From Lachnospiraceae bacterium (GTDB taxonomy: Bacteria > Bacillota_A > Clostridia > Lachnospirales > Lachnospiraceae): DNA of 64,000 nt. Position numbers and translations under genes: made by a program. The stretch lies in assembly GCA_009911175.1 (NCBI GenBank), contig QXWX01000012.1, positions 1 to 64,000 on the forward strand. The letters run 5' to 3'. Numbering within the stretch: position 1 is the first letter of the stretch; each line of letters opens with the position of its first letter. Below the pieces are notes generated by a model. That model saw only the letters and a program-made list of their open reading frames with translations, was not told the DNA's origin and did not search any database. Shown one piece after another: positions 1-9,632 of the stretch.

Positions 1-68
1 CGGATGCGGGAAAGCTGCACGTCCGGTTCTGAGAGGGGTAAGCCCCGCAAGGGACTTACCTACTTACC
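1..68 (+). mobile_element. 3' end of a group II intron (domains V and VI)
   Basis: Bases 1-29 form most of a domain V helix: CGGA at the left pairs with TCCG near base 22-25, and the top is closed by a GAAA-type loop near bases 10-13. The 5' GAGC that carries the catalytic AGC triad would lie just outside the window. Domain VI follows directly: GGTAAG (37-42) pairs with CTTACC (55-60) and CCCC (43-46) with GGG (51-53), around a GCAA loop. A54 is left unpaired and is the candidate branch-point adenosine. The 3' splice boundary should be near bases 63-69. The intron body and any reverse transcriptase lie upstream, so whether the copy is intact cannot be judged. Confidence 0.72.
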
Positions 69-87
69 AAACTTCTCTGAATTTTCC

Positions 88-208
88 TATAGAACAAAAA
101 CCCTCCGGGGGATGCGCACTGCGGCGTATGAGGTAGATGTCGCACTGCGACCGCCGCAGGCGCGAGTTTCGCAAGCGAAACTCTTTGTTCTATACCGCAG
201 AGTGCATC
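88..208. repeat. Hairpin-rich inverted-repeat element
   Basis: A perfect 11-bp inverted repeat (TATAGAACAAA at 88-98, its complement at 184-194) encloses two smaller hairpins: CTGCGGCG/CGCCGCAG around 118-156 and GAGTTTCG/CGAAACTC around 163-182. GATGCGCACTGCGG near 111-124 also has an imperfect complement at 195-208. This looks like a MITE-like or REP-like non-coding element next to the intron end. Bases 226-367 hold nothing else that I recognise except the leader and ribosome site of the next gene. The class of element is inference. Confidence 0.5.
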
Positions 209-367
209 TCATCATGGGATGCCTTTAGGTATATCACATTTTAGAGATTCCCCGCATAATATAAAGGAAGGCTGCGCAGGATATCATCCGGGAACGCCAA
301 TGGCTTTCGGGGGCCGGGTGCAGCGAGTTTCCGAGAATGCTTTTGAGGGAAAAAGGGAGGTTATCAC

Positions 368-1561
368 ATGAAGAATATTTTCAAAAGTCTGCCGTTTCGG
401 CTTCTTCTGGGAGTTGCGGCAGGAATCATCATCGGGCAGATTGCTAATGAGACCGCAATGAACGTGGTCGTGACCATCAAATATATTTTAGGACAGCTGA
501 TCACATTCTGCGTTCCGCTGATCGTGATCGGCTTTATTGCCCCGTCCATTACAAAGCTGGGAAATAACGCCTCTCGGATCCTGGGAGTGGCGGTCGTATG
601 TGCGTATGTTTCGTCCATATTGGCGGCATTTCTGTCCATGGCGGCTGGGTACGGCCTGATCCCGTACCTTTCCATCGCGTCCGATGTGGAGGGATTGAAG
701 GAATTGCCGGAGGTGGTATTCCAGCTTGATATTCCGCAGATCATGCCAGTCATGAGCGCTCTGGTATTTTCCGTTCTGGTGGGGCTGGCCGCGACCTGGA
801 CGAAGGCTTCCGCGACCACCCGGCTGCTGGATGAATTTCAGAAGATCGTGCTGGAGATCGTAAAGCGGGTCGTGATTCCGCTGCTTCCCGTATTTATCGC
901 ATTTACCTTCTGCTCCCTGTCCTATGAAGGGACGATCACGAAGCAGCTCCCGGTATTCATCAAGGTCGTACTGATCGTAATGGCAGGACATTTTATCTGG
1001 ATGGCAGTGCTCTATACGGCGGGCGGGATTTATTCCGGAAAAAATCCGTTCCATGTGATCCGGAATTACGGCCCGGCCTATATCACTGCGGTGGGAACCA
1101 TGTCCTCTGCGGCCACACTGGCGGTTGCGTTGAACTGCGCGAAAAAATCAGAGCCCACCCTTCGAGATGATATGGTAGACTTTGGGATTCCGCTGTTTGC
1201 CAATATCCATCTCTGCGGTTCTGTATTGACCGAGGTATTCTTCGTCATGACCGTATCCAAGATTCTGTACGGCACGATCCCGCCGGTAGGGACCATGCTT
1301 TTGTTCTGCCTGCTGCTGGGGGTATTCGCCATCGGGGCGCCCGGCGTGCCGGGAGGAACGGTCATGGCATCCCTGGGGCTGATCACAGGCGTACTTGGAT
1401 TTGACGAGACAGGCACTGCGCTGATGCTGACAATCTTCGCGCTGCAGGACAGCTTCGGTACTGCCTGCAACGTGACCGGAGACGGGGCGCTGACCATGCT
1501 CCTGACTGGATATGTGGAGCGGCACAAGATCGAAAAGCAGGAGATCCGGATTGATTTTTAA
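368..1561 (+). CDS. Dicarboxylate/amino acid:cation symporter (DAACS family)
   Basis: This 397-residue membrane protein belongs to the glutamate/dicarboxylate/serine symporter family, which imports acidic or small neutral amino acids or dicarboxylates with Na+ or H+. Hydrophobic segments run through its whole length. The serine-rich re-entrant loop motif of the family is visible near residues 242-252 (TMSSAATLAV), and the GAPGVPGGTV stretch near 325 matches the second re-entrant hairpin. The C-terminal part carries the conserved acidic and asparagine positions (QDSFGTACNVTGDGA). The length is close to that of SstT-like members. A GGGAGG ribosome site sits a few bases before the ATG. It stands alone, convergent with the AraC gene. 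The substrate cannot be read from sequence. Confidence 0.85.
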   Translation: MKNIFKSLPFRLLLGVAAGIIIGQIANETAMNVVVTIKYILGQLITFCVPLIVIGFIAPSITKLGNNASRILGVAVVCAYVSSILAAFLSMAAGYGLIPYLSIASDVEGLKELPEVVFQLDIPQIMPVMSALVFSVLVGLAATWTKASATTRLLDEFQKIVLEIVKRVVIPLLPVFIAFTFCSLSYEGTITKQLPVFIKVVLIVMAGHFIWMAVLYTAGGIYSGKNPFHVIRNYGPAYITAVGTMSSAATLAVALNCAKKSEPTLRDDMVDFGIPLFANIHLCGSVLTEVFFVMTVSKILYGTIPPVGTMLLFCLLLGVFAIGAPGVPGGTVMASLGLITGVLGFDETGTALMLTIFALQDSFGTACNVTGDGALTMLLTGYVERHKIEKQEIRIDF

Positions 1562-1642
1562 GCAGGCCGGTATATCGCCGCATTCATTACCCGATCCTTA
1601 CTACTTGAGGGTATACCGTAATACATGCGATGGATGTACGGT

Positions 1643-2509
1643 TTATAATAATTCTGAATTCTGCAGGGTAGGATTGAAGGCATCCTGGATGGTGCGGATG
1701 GGCCGGTCGTCCAGGACATAATTCAAAGGGAGCTGCCGGGGCGACATTCCTGTCATATTTTTGAACACCCGGTTAAAATGCCGTATGGTGTCGAATCCGC
1801 ACCGCGCGGAAATCTCCGTGATGGAGAGGTCTGACTTCTGATCCTGGAGCAGTTCCACCGCATGCTTCAATTTGACGGAGTTTAGATACTGGGAAAAGGT
1901 CATGCCGGATATTTTTCGGAAGAACTTTGAAAAATAGGGTTCCGAGAGCCCCATAAATGCGGCTGCATCAGAAAAGGTGATGTAGCTGTATTTATTTTCA
2001 ATCTCATCCAGCAGGCGTTTATAGTGGGAAATGGAAGAGCCTTCGCCTGCTCCTGTCTTTTCTGTCAGCACTTCTCCCCGGAAGATCCGGATCATCAGGG
2101 AAGCAATGGATTCACAGCATTGGAGCTCAAAAAAGGGCCGGCGCTCTTCTAATTCCCGGCGGATTCCCTCCAGACACTCCGAAATGTCATACGGATGTGC
2201 AAGCTTTGCCTGGCGGAGCTGGTATCTGCCCAGCAGATCCTGTATGATGGCGGAATCAAACAGTGCCATTTCCACGATGCTGTCCTCTTCGCTTTTGATA
2301 TAATGGACCTCCCCGCTGCCCAGAAAGACCGCGTCTCCGGAAACCAGACGGTACTTCTGGTGGTTGTTGGAGACCGTGATGGTTCCCTGCTCTATGTAGA
2401 TCAGTTCACTTTCCAGGTGCCAGTGGGGGAGGTTGTGGAGGTTCCGGTAACGGCCGGTCCATACCCGTTCCCTGCCTTCATAATTTCTTTTTTCAAAATT
2501 TGCTAACAT
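1643..2509 (-). CDS. AraC-family transcriptional regulator
   Basis: This 288-residue regulator has an N-terminal cupin-like sensor domain (residues about 15-85, with the HWH...E pattern typical of sugar-binding AraC proteins) and a C-terminal pair of helix-turn-helix motifs (about 185-285) ending in the usual F...TGMSPRQ segment. I start at the ATG at 2509 because GAAGGA lies at good spacing before it; an in-frame start 45 bases further out has no such site. It is divergent from the arabinose kinase/araD/araA operon, so it most likely activates that operon in response to L-arabinose. That role is inferred from position and family. Confidence 0.85.
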   Translation of the reverse strand: MLANFEKRNYEGRERVWTGRYRNLHNLPHWHLESELIYIEQGTITVSNNHQKYRLVSGDAVFLGSGEVHYIKSEEDSIVEMALFDSAIIQDLLGRYQLRQAKLAHPYDISECLEGIRRELEERRPFFELQCCESIASLMIRIFRGEVLTEKTGAGEGSSISHYKRLLDEIENKYSYITFSDAAAFMGLSEPYFSKFFRKISGMTFSQYLNSVKLKHAVELLQDQKSDLSITEISARCGFDTIRHFNRVFKNMTGMSPRQLPLNYVLDDRPIRTIQDAFNPTLQNSELL

Positions 2510-2651
2510 AAGAGATCCTTCTTTCGAACATTTCCTTTTATAATTTGTCACCAATTTCCGCAGGAAATTGATGACCTGCCTGCGCTTCAGCGCAATTCAT
2601 TATATTTTATCTCAAAGATTAATAAATGTCCATAATTGGATAACTATTTTC

Positions 2652-2680
2652 TTTCCAAATTTCCCATTTTACAGTATACT
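2652..2680 (+). promoter_or_regulatory. Predicted promoter of the arabinose operon
   Basis: TTTCCA (2652-2657) and TATACT (2675-2680) are separated by 17 bases, upstream of the kinase gene. The poor -35 box fits a promoter that needs an activator, such as the divergent AraC protein. The rest of the 314-base divergent gap (2510-2823) shows no gene and no clear operator repeat. Confidence 0.4.
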
Positions 2681-2823
2681 ATATCTAACAAAACAATTTA
2701 GAAAGTCTGCCGCCGGCAGTCTTTCTGCATACGATGGTATTCAGAGCGGCAGGGATTCTCTGCAACGGATACCGTAGGTGTGAACAGTAATGATTTTTGT
2801 TGTGGGAAAGGAGAAATCAGACT

Positions 2824-4425
2824 ATGGACAAAATGAAAACAGCAGAGGTCATCCGCGCGGGTCAGACCATTTTGGGGATCGAATTTGGTTCTACACGGAT
2901 CAAGGCCGTTCTGGTGGATACGGACAATGCCCCCATCGCATCCGGAGGGCATGACTGGGAGAACCGGTTTGAAGACAACATTTGGACCTATTCCATGGAG
3001 GATGTATGGGCAGGACTGAAGGACTGCTACGGAAAGCTGAAAGAGGATGTGAAAAGCCAGTACGGCGTGTCACTGACGAAGGTGGGAAGCATCGGATTCA
3101 GCGGCATGATGCACGGCTATCTTCCATTTGACGGGGAGGGAAGGCTTCTGGCGCCATTTCGGACCTGGAGAAATACCATTACCGGAGAGGCTTCGGACAG
3201 GCTTTCCGAAGTGTTCCGCTTCCACATCCCCCAGCGCTGGAGTATCGCCCATTTGTATCAGGCGATCCTGAATGGGGAGGAGCATGTGAAGGATATCCGC
3301 TTCCTGACGACGCTGGCAGGCTATATCCACTGGAAACTGACCGGGGAAAAGGTGATCGGGATCGGAGAGGCTGCCGGCATGTTCCCCATTGATTCCGACG
3401 CAAAGGATTTTCACGCAGGGATGCTGGGGCAGTTTGATGAGCTGGTTCGTGATAAGGCATTCCCATGGAAGGCCGGGGAAATTCTTCCCAAGGTGCTGGT
3501 GGCAGGAGACCGTGCAGGGACCTTGACAGAGGAGGGAGCGCGCCTCCTGGATCCCAGTGGAGAGCTGGAGGCAGGGATTCCTCTGTGCCCGCCGGAGGGA
3601 GACGCGGGAACCGGAATGGCAGCCACCAACAGCGTGGCGGTCCGTACCGGAAATGTATCCGCAGGGACCAGCGTATTTGCAATGGCGGTTCTGGAAAAAG
3701 CGCTGTCCAGACCTTATGAGGAGATCGACATGGTGACCACGCCGACAGGCGACCCGGTAGCCATGGTCCACTGCAACAACTGTACTTCGGACCTGAATGC
3801 CTGGGTGAACCTGTTTCAGGAATGTCTGGAAGCGTTCGGCGCGGGGGTGGACATGAATACCCTGTTCGGAACACTTTACAATAAGGCTCTGGAAGGAGAC
3901 CCGGACTGCGGCGGACTGCTGGCATACAACTATTTTTCAGGGGAGCACATCACCGGGTTCGAAGAGGGGCGGCCGCTCTTTGCGCGCAGACCGGACAGCA
4001 AGTTCAATCTGGCGAATTTTATGCGGGTACATCTCTTTACTTCCCTGGGAGCTTTGAAGACGGGCATGGACATCCTGACCAAGGAGGAGCATGTGCAGCT
4101 GGATAAAATGCTTGGACACGGCGGGCTGTTCAAGACCAGAGGCGTGGGACAGAGTATCATGGCAGCGGCCATCAACACCCCGGTTTTTGTGATGGAGACA
4201 GCCGGAGAAGGCGGCGCATGGGGCATGGCGCTCCTGGCGTCCTATATGAAGAATAAGGAAGAGAGCGAGACCCTTGCGGACTATCTGGCGCAGAAGGTAT
4301 TCCACGGAGAAGAGGGCGAAAGCATTTCCCCGGATGCGGGAGACGCGGCCGGATTCGAGGAGTTCATGGCGCGCTATAAAGCAGGGCTTCCCATTGAACG
4401 GGCGGCGGTAGAGAGCCTGCGTTGA
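2824..4425 (+). CDS. araB: FGGY-family sugar kinase, probable L-ribulokinase
   Basis: This is a 533-residue FGGY carbohydrate kinase. The N-terminal nucleotide-binding segment reads [15 protein letters not shown] (from residue 19). A glycine-rich loop with the expected catalytic aspartate ([10 protein letters not shown]) lies near residue 260, and a second phosphate-binding region ([12 protein letters not shown]) near 434. The ATG at 2824 has AAAGGAG nine bases upstream. It is followed by araD and araA on the same strand, so phosphorylation of L-ribulose is the natural reading. This branch of FGGY kinases is often annotated only as xylulokinase-like, so the gene symbol rests on context. Confidence 0.75.
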   Translation: MDKMKTAEVIRAGQTILGIEFGSTRIKAVLVDTDNAPIASGGHDWENRFEDNIWTYSMEDVWAGLKDCYGKLKEDVKSQYGVSLTKVGSIGFSGMMHGYLPFDGEGRLLAPFRTWRNTITGEASDRLSEVFRFHIPQRWSIAHLYQAILNGEEHVKDIRFLTTLAGYIHWKLTGEKVIGIGEAAGMFPIDSDAKDFHAGMLGQFDELVRDKAFPWKAGEILPKVLVAGDRAGTLTEEGARLLDPSGELEAGIPLCPPEGDAGTGMAATNSVAVRTGNVSAGTSVFAMAVLEKALSRPYEEIDMVTTPTGDPVAMVHCNNCTSDLNAWVNLFQECLEAFGAGVDMNTLFGTLYNKALEGDPDCGGLLAYNYFSGEHITGFEEGRPLFARRPDSKFNLANFMRVHLFTSLGALKTGMDILTKEEHVQLDKMLGHGGLFKTRGVGQSIMAAAINTPVFVMETAGEGGAWGMALLASYMKNKEESETLADYLAQKVFHGEEGESISPDAGDAAGFEEFMARYKAGLPIERAAVESLR

Positions 4426-4561
4426 CAGGAGACGCATAGCCGCGGCGGTTCGGGGCAGATCGGTACAGTGCTGTGCCGCCTGCGTGGAGAGGATGTGTAT
4501 TTCAGGGCCCGGCGGAAGGGCTCTGAGTGCCGGCAGAAAAAAGGAAGGAGACAAAAATAAG

Positions 4562-5269
4562 ATGTTGGAGCAGTTAAAGGAACAGGTCTATGAGGCGAAT
4601 ATGCTTCTGCCGAAATACGGGCTTGTCACGTTTACGTGGGGAAATGTCAGCGCCATTGACCGGGAATCCGGGCTGTTTGTCATCAAGCCCAGCGGTGTGG
4701 AGTATGACCGGCTTACCCCGGAGGATATGGTGGTGGTGGACCTGGAAGGAAATAAGGTGGAGGGAAAATATAATCCGTCCTCCGATACCCCGACGCACCG
4801 GATTCTGTATAACCGTTTTCCGGATGTGGGCGGGATCGTACATACCCATTCGTCCTGGGCGACAAGCTGGGCCCAGGCGGGGCGGGACATTCCCTGCTAC
4901 GGGACGACCCATGCGGACTACATTTACGGAGAGGTTCCCTGTGTCCGCAATCTGACAAAGGAAGAGATTGAGGAAGCCTACGAGCTGAATACCGGGATTC
5001 TGATCGCCGATGAGTTTGAACGCAGGAATAAGGACTATCTGGCGGTTCCGGCGGTGCTCTGCAAGAATCACGGGCCATTTACCTGGGGGAAGGATGCCCA
5101 TGAGGCGGTCCACAATGCGGTGGTGCTGGAGGAAGTGGCGAAGATGGCGTTCCGCTGCGAGCATCTCAACCCGGACATCGCTCCGGCGCCCCAGGAGCTG
5201 CAGGACAAGCATTATTACCGGAAGCACGGGGCGAATGCGTATTACGGACAGAGCGCGCGGCAGAATTAA
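4562..5269 (+). CDS. araD: L-ribulose-5-phosphate 4-epimerase
   Basis: This 235-residue class II aldolase/epimerase fold protein converts L-ribulose 5-phosphate to D-xylulose 5-phosphate, the last step of arabinose entry into the pentose phosphate pathway. Visible family hallmarks are TWGNVSAID near residue 22, KPSGVEYD near 43, the metal-binding HTHSSWAT near 96 and a later histidine in KNHGPFTWG near 170. The ATG at 4562 follows AAGGAG at good spacing; the reading frame extends further upstream without another ribosome site. It lies between the kinase and araA in one operon, 136 bases after the kinase. Confidence 0.9.
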   Translation: MLEQLKEQVYEANMLLPKYGLVTFTWGNVSAIDRESGLFVIKPSGVEYDRLTPEDMVVVDLEGNKVEGKYNPSSDTPTHRILYNRFPDVGGIVHTHSSWATSWAQAGRDIPCYGTTHADYIYGEVPCVRNLTKEEIEEAYELNTGILIADEFERRNKDYLAVPAVLCKNHGPFTWGKDAHEAVHNAVVLEEVAKMAFRCEHLNPDIAPAPQELQDKHYYRKHGANAYYGQSARQN

Positions 5270-5322
5270 AACATAGAACTCACAGTATAGCAGATCATGA
5301 TCATTCAGGAGGGAATTTTATC

Positions 5323-6819
5323 ATGGAACAGAAAGCGTATCAATTTTGGTTTTGCACCGGTTCACAGGATCTTTACGGGGATGAATGCCTTGCCAATGTG
5401 GCGGAGCATTCCCGCGTCATCGTAGATGCCCTCAATGCATCCGGCCGGCTGCCATATGAGGTGGTGTGGAAGCCTACCCTGATCACAAATGAACTGATCC
5501 GCAAGACCTTCAACGAGGCCAATACGGATGAAAACTGCGCCGGGGTCATTACCTGGATGCACACCTTTTCGCCGGCCAAATCCTGGATTCTGGGACTCCA
5601 GGAATACCGGAAGCCGTTGCTGCACCTGCATACACAGTTTAACCGGGAGATCCCCTATGACACCATTGATATGGATTTTATGAACGAGAACCAGTCCGCC
5701 CACGGAGACCGGGAGTACGGCCACATTTTCAGCCGCCTGGGCATGGAGCGGAAGGTGGTGGTCGGATTCTGGGACGAGGAAGAGGTCCAGAAGAAGATCG
5801 GCTCCTGGATGCGCACGGCAGTGGGCGTGATTGAGAGCAGCCATGTGCGGGTCATGCGGATCGCGGACAATATGCGTAACGTGGCGGTTACCGAGGGAGA
5901 CAAGGTAGAGGCGCAGATCAAATTCGGCTGGGAAGTGGACGCGTATCCGGTCAATGAGATCGTGGAAGCGGTGAATGCGGTTTCCCAGGCGGACATCCAT
6001 GCGCTTGTAGAGGAATATTACAGCAGATATGAGATTCTTCTGGAGGGCAGGGATGAAAAGGAATTCCGTGAGCATGTGGCAGTTCAGGCTGGGATCGAGA
6101 TCGGATTTGAACGCTTTCTGAGAGAAAAGAATTACCAGGCCATCGTGACTCATTTCGGGGATCTGGGCGGACTCCGGCAGCTTCCCGGTCTGGCTATCCA
6201 GCGGCTGATGGAAAAGGGCTACGGCTTCGGCGGAGAGGGAGACTGGAAGACGGCTGCTATGGTGCGCGTCATGAAGATCATGACCCAGGGCATGAAGGAC
6301 GCCAAGGGAACCTCCTTCATGGAGGATTATACCTACAACCTGGTTCCGGGAAAGGAAGGCATCCTGCAGGCCCATATGCTGGAGGTCTGCCCCAGTATTG
6401 CGGAGGGATCCATCAGCATCAAGGAACAGCCGCTGTCCATGGGAGACAGGGAAGACCCGGCGCGTCTGGTATTTACCGCAAAGACAGGCCCTGCGGTGGC
6501 AGCCTCGCTGATCGATCTGGGAGATCGGTTCCGTCTCATCATCAATGATGTGGACTGTAAAAAGGTGGAAAAACCGATGCCCAAGCTTCCGGTAGCGACT
6601 GCGTTCTGGACACCCCAGCCGGATCTTAAGACCGGGGCGGAGGCGTGGATCCTGGCGGGAGGCGCGCACCATACAGCATTCTCCTTCGACCTGACGGCGG
6701 AGCAGATGGGCGACTGGGCGGATGCCATGGGAATCGAAGCGGTCTTTATTGACAAGGATACGACAATCCGCCAGTTCAAGAATGAACTGCGGTGGAACGC
6801 ACTGGCATATCGGAAATAA
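5323..6819 (+). CDS. araA: L-arabinose isomerase
   Basis: This is a 498-residue cytoplasmic isomerase (arabinose to ribulose), normal length for the family. The N-terminus (FWFCTGSQDLYGDE, residues 8-21) is diagnostic. Residues around FGFGGEGDWKTAA (about 304-316) match the conserved segment that includes a metal-binding glutamate, and the histidine in HMLEVCP (about 352) matches another ligand. AGGAGGG precedes the ATG. It is the last gene of the operon and is followed by a strong hairpin. Confidence 0.95.
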   Translation: MEQKAYQFWFCTGSQDLYGDECLANVAEHSRVIVDALNASGRLPYEVVWKPTLITNELIRKTFNEANTDENCAGVITWMHTFSPAKSWILGLQEYRKPLLHLHTQFNREIPYDTIDMDFMNENQSAHGDREYGHIFSRLGMERKVVVGFWDEEEVQKKIGSWMRTAVGVIESSHVRVMRIADNMRNVAVTEGDKVEAQIKFGWEVDAYPVNEIVEAVNAVSQADIHALVEEYYSRYEILLEGRDEKEFREHVAVQAGIEIGFERFLREKNYQAIVTHFGDLGGLRQLPGLAIQRLMEKGYGFGGEGDWKTAAMVRVMKIMTQGMKDAKGTSFMEDYTYNLVPGKEGILQAHMLEVCPSIAEGSISIKEQPLSMGDREDPARLVFTAKTGPAVAASLIDLGDRFRLIINDVDCKKVEKPMPKLPVATAFWTPQPDLKTGAEAWILAGGAHHTAFSFDLTAEQMGDWADAMGIEAVFIDKDTTIRQFKNELRWNALAYRK

Positions 6820-6840
6820 CAACAGGCATAATCATCTAAA

Positions 6841-6906
6841 AAAAGCTGTCAGCAGCAGTCACTTCCATGTTTCAGGCATATGGAAGGACCGGTGCTGTCA
6901 GCTTTT
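6841..6906 (+). terminator. Terminator of the arabinose operon
   Basis: AAAAGCTGTCAGCA (6841-6854) pairs with TGCTGTCAGCTTTT (893-906 of the same kilobase, i.e. 6893-6906) with a single mismatch. An inner 7-bp stem (CTTCCAT at 6862 / ATGGAAG at 6880) extends it. The hairpin lies just past araA and ends in T-rich sequence. Confidence 0.65.
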
Positions 6907-6994
6907 GTTCAGGGGGGGATGGATGCGGTTCTGACTATGGTGATTTTTTCAGATTTTTGTCTGAAATGTTTTGTAATTTTGTGAGTTTTCCTTA

Positions 6995-7023
6995 TTGAAT
7001 ATCCGTTTCTTCTTTCATATAAT
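6995..7023 (+). promoter_or_regulatory. Predicted promoter of the MATE gene
   Basis: TTGAAT (6995-7000) and TATAAT (7018-7023) are 17 bases apart, about 100 bases before the MATE start codon. Apart from this and the araA terminator, the 301-base gap 6820-7120 holds nothing I recognise. Confidence 0.6.
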
Positions 7024-7120
7024 AGAACCCGTGCAATTTTTTTGAAGGAAAAAAGATGTGCAGAGTCTAATGTCTGAACCACAAAAGGATTCCGCGCGTT
7101 ATATGAAAAGGAGGATGGCT

Positions 7121-8554
7121 ATGAAAACATTGCAGCAAGACATGACGACAGGAAATCCGGCAAAAACGATTTTGAACTTTACATTTCCTATTTTTATCGG
7201 AAATGTATTTCAGCAGTTTTATAATATGGCGGACACGATTATCGTAGGAAAGTTCGTAGGGACGAAGGCCCTGGCGGCGGTGGGAAGCACAGGTACGATC
7301 ATGTTTTTGATCATTGGGTTCGTGCTGGGCATGACCGCAGGGTTTACGGTGCTGACGGCCCAGAAGTTCGGCGCCGGGGATATGAAGGCCATGCGCCAGA
7401 CGGTAGGCGGCGCGGCGGTTCTTTCCGTACTGGTGTCGGTCGTGCTGACAGTGCTGAGCATGGCATTTATGAAGCCGCTGCTCAGGTTCATGCAGACACC
7501 CTCCGATATTTTTGCGGATGCATATGCCTATATCATGATCATCTGCGGGGGGATTTTCGCGCAGATGCTGTATAACCTTCTGGCATGTGTTCTGCGTGCC
7601 CTTGGAAACAGCCGGATCCCACTGTATTTCCTGATCCTGTCCGCAATCCTGAATATCGGGCTGGATCTGCTGCTGATCGTGGGCTTCGGGCTGGGAGCAG
7701 CCGGGGCAGCTTATGCGACGGTGGCGGCCCAGGGCGTATCCGGGCTGCTCTGCCTGCTTTATATTGTGAAGAAGGTTCCGCTTCTGCATCTGGAGAAGGA
7801 GGACTGGAGACCCAGGTCCTCCTTGCTGAAAATGCAGCTGGGTGTAGGATTTCCCATGGCGCTGCAGTATTCCATTACGGCAGTAGGGACCATGATGGTA
7901 CAGACTTCATTGAATATGCTGGGTTCCACTGCGGTAGCGGCATTTACGGCGGCAAGCAAGATCGAGCAGGTGGTGACCCAGGCTTATGTGGCTCTGGGAA
8001 CGACGATGGCGACCTACTGCGCGCAGAACATCGGCGCAGGCAAGGTGCTCCGGATCCGCAAGGGATTCCGGGCGGCGACGCTGATCTCCGCAGTGTATTC
8101 CGTGGTGGTCGGGGCATGGATCCTGACCGGAGGAAAGTATATGACCTATCTGTTCCTGTCGGAAAATGTGACAGAGGTGCTGGGGCTGGTGGGAATCTAT
8201 CTGAGATGTGCCGGGATCTTTTTCATTCCGCTGGCGGTGGTCAATATTTACCGGAACGGAATCCAGGGCATGGGATATGGCCTGCTGCCCATGACGGCAG
8301 GGATCGTAGAGCTTGCCGCAAGAGGGATCACCGCCTGGATCGCTTCCGGGCAGAGGAGTTACGCGGGAGTCTGCTTCGCGGGACCGGCAGCCTGGGTGAG
8401 TGCGGGCCTGCTGCTGATCGGGATGTACTGGTATATCATGAAGCATGATATGAAGAAGTTCATGGCATTGCATCCACAGCGGGAGGAAGAGCAGACGGAA
8501 GTGAAAAAGCACAGGAAACAGAAAAAGGGCAGGAAGCTGCCCGTATGCTATTAG
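7121..8554 (+). CDS. MATE-family multidrug/cation efflux transporter
   Basis: This is a 477-residue integral membrane protein with about 12 hydrophobic segments in the two-bundle arrangement of the MATE family, which exports drugs or metabolites in exchange for Na+ or H+. The N-terminal segment NVFQQFYNMADTIIVGKFVG (residues 27-46) is typical of the DinF/NorM-like branch in Clostridia. The C-terminal tail is strongly basic. The ATG at 7121 follows AAAAGGAGG; an upstream in-frame start lacks such a site. It is a single-gene unit with its own promoter and a terminator. Substrate unknown. Confidence 0.88.
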   Translation: MKTLQQDMTTGNPAKTILNFTFPIFIGNVFQQFYNMADTIIVGKFVGTKALAAVGSTGTIMFLIIGFVLGMTAGFTVLTAQKFGAGDMKAMRQTVGGAAVLSVLVSVVLTVLSMAFMKPLLRFMQTPSDIFADAYAYIMIICGGIFAQMLYNLLACVLRALGNSRIPLYFLILSAILNIGLDLLLIVGFGLGAAGAAYATVAAQGVSGLLCLLYIVKKVPLLHLEKEDWRPRSSLLKMQLGVGFPMALQYSITAVGTMMVQTSLNMLGSTAVAAFTAASKIEQVVTQAYVALGTTMATYCAQNIGAGKVLRIRKGFRAATLISAVYSVVVGAWILTGGKYMTYLFLSENVTEVLGLVGIYLRCAGIFFIPLAVVNIYRNGIQGMGYGLLPMTAGIVELAARGITAWIASGQRSYAGVCFAGPAAWVSAGLLLIGMYWYIMKHDMKKFMALHPQREEEQTEVKKHRKQKKGRKLPVCY

Positions 8555-8601
8555 AAAGGCTGCCGCGGCAGGGAGATATGGCTCTCTGCCGCGGCAGCTT
8601 T
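8555..8601. terminator. Bidirectional terminator between the MATE and deacetylase genes
   Basis: A GC-rich stem (AAAGGCTGCCGCGGCAG at 8555-8571 against CTGCCGCGGCAGCTTTT at 8585-8601) has A-rich and T-rich flanks on opposite sides. It can therefore end transcription from both convergent genes. Confidence 0.75.
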
Positions 8602-8654
8602 TCTATGATATTTACGGCCGATGAAATCTGCTGTGAGTATTACGCCAGCCGCGG

Positions 8655-9524
8655 CTATGTCCCTATCTGATCCAGCGAACGGAAGGTATATCCCATCTCT
8701 TCCCATTTGGTGAGAAGCTCATCCAGGATCTGGGCGTTCGTCGAAGAGGTGCTGTGGAGCAGCACGACGGCGCCCGGATGGATTCGGCCGAGCAGCTTTT
8801 CGAAGGCTTCTTCCTTAGACGGCTGCTGATCCTGATACCAGTCTACATAGGCCAGGCTCCAGAAAAAGGTCTGATATCCTAGATCCTTTGCCATCTGCAG
8901 ATTGCTCTCGCTGTATTTCCCCTGGGGCGGACGGTAGAATTTTACCATCAGTTCTCCTGTGACGTCCTGGTAGGCATCCTCCACGTCTTTTAACTCCTTT
9001 TCAAAGGCCTCCTTGGACGCGATCTGCGACATATCGGGATGATGATATGTATGGTTTCCGACGGTATGCCCCTCCTGGACCATCCGCTTGATCAGGTCCT
9101 GGTTGGAATTGATATAGGTTCCCACCACAAAAAAAGTGGCCGGAGCGCTGTGCTTTTTCAGGGCGTCCAGTATGGCCGGAGTATTTCCGTTTTCAAATCC
9201 GGCATCGAAGGTGAGATAGAGGACCTTATCCTGGGTAATGTCCGCATAATAAGCATTGTATTTTTTCAATTCCTCCGCGCTGGCGTTGGCCACAGGCGGC
9301 TGCCCGTCCTGCTGGAAGCTTAAGCCCCAGTTCCCCTCGGAGGCCTCGGCTATATGGCTTTGGGCTATGGTTTCCAGAGCGGCTTTCTGTGTAAAATGCT
9401 CCTGCAGCCGGGCCGTAAAATGTCCGGCAAGGAACGCTGCGGCAAAGAGCAGGAACAGCTTTCCGATGTAGAGGATCAATGCTTTGGTGTTCGGATCAAG
9501 GGCATCCTCATTTCTGATATTCAT
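8655..9524 (-). CDS. Polysaccharide deacetylase (NodB fold, PdaA-like)
   Basis: This 289-residue protein has one membrane anchor (about residues 15-37) and an outward-facing NodB deacetylase domain. The motif LTFDAGFENG (about 103-112) has Ala where most family members have a second Asp. That variant is typical of the PdaA group, which removes acetyl groups from muramic acid to make delta-lactam spore cortex. The zinc site motif HTYHHPDM (near 150) and YRPPQGKYS (near 190) are present. A spore-cortex role is family-based inference. It is a single gene, convergent with the MATE gene. Confidence 0.82.
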   Translation of the reverse strand: MNIRNEDALDPNTKALILYIGKLFLLFAAAFLAGHFTARLQEHFTQKAALETIAQSHIAEASEGNWGLSFQQDGQPPVANASAEELKKYNAYYADITQDKVLYLTFDAGFENGNTPAILDALKKHSAPATFFVVGTYINSNQDLIKRMVQEGHTVGNHTYHHPDMSQIASKEAFEKELKDVEDAYQDVTGELMVKFYRPPQGKYSESNLQMAKDLGYQTFFWSLAYVDWYQDQQPSKEEAFEKLLGRIHPGAVVLLHSTSSTNAQILDELLTKWEEMGYTFRSLDQIGT

Positions 9525-9594
9525 AAATAGTTCCTGTATTCATTTTTACTCTATTCTATTCTCGGGCGGAGAAAAGTATGTGCATAGGGGGAAG

Positions 9595-9626
9595 AGAATG
9601 GCAGACCTCAGACCGTCTGCCGTTCT
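9595..9626 (-). terminator. Hairpin after aroE
   Basis: A 12-bp stem (AGAATGGCAGAC at 9595-9606 with GTCTGCCGTTCT at 9615-9626, one G-U pair) lies just past the aroE stop codon on the minus strand. It lacks a clear T-run, so its action as a terminator is uncertain. Confidence 0.4.
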
Positions 9627-9632
9627 CAGGGC

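Noticed and set aside
4..228. 74-codon frame at the window start
   Set aside because: It runs through group II intron domains V and VI and a hairpin repeat, which are non-coding.
5362..6822. 486-codon open frame on the minus strand over araA
   Set aside because: It is the antisense shadow of a certain gene; the translation is rich in His, Arg and Leu with no family features and no ribosome site.
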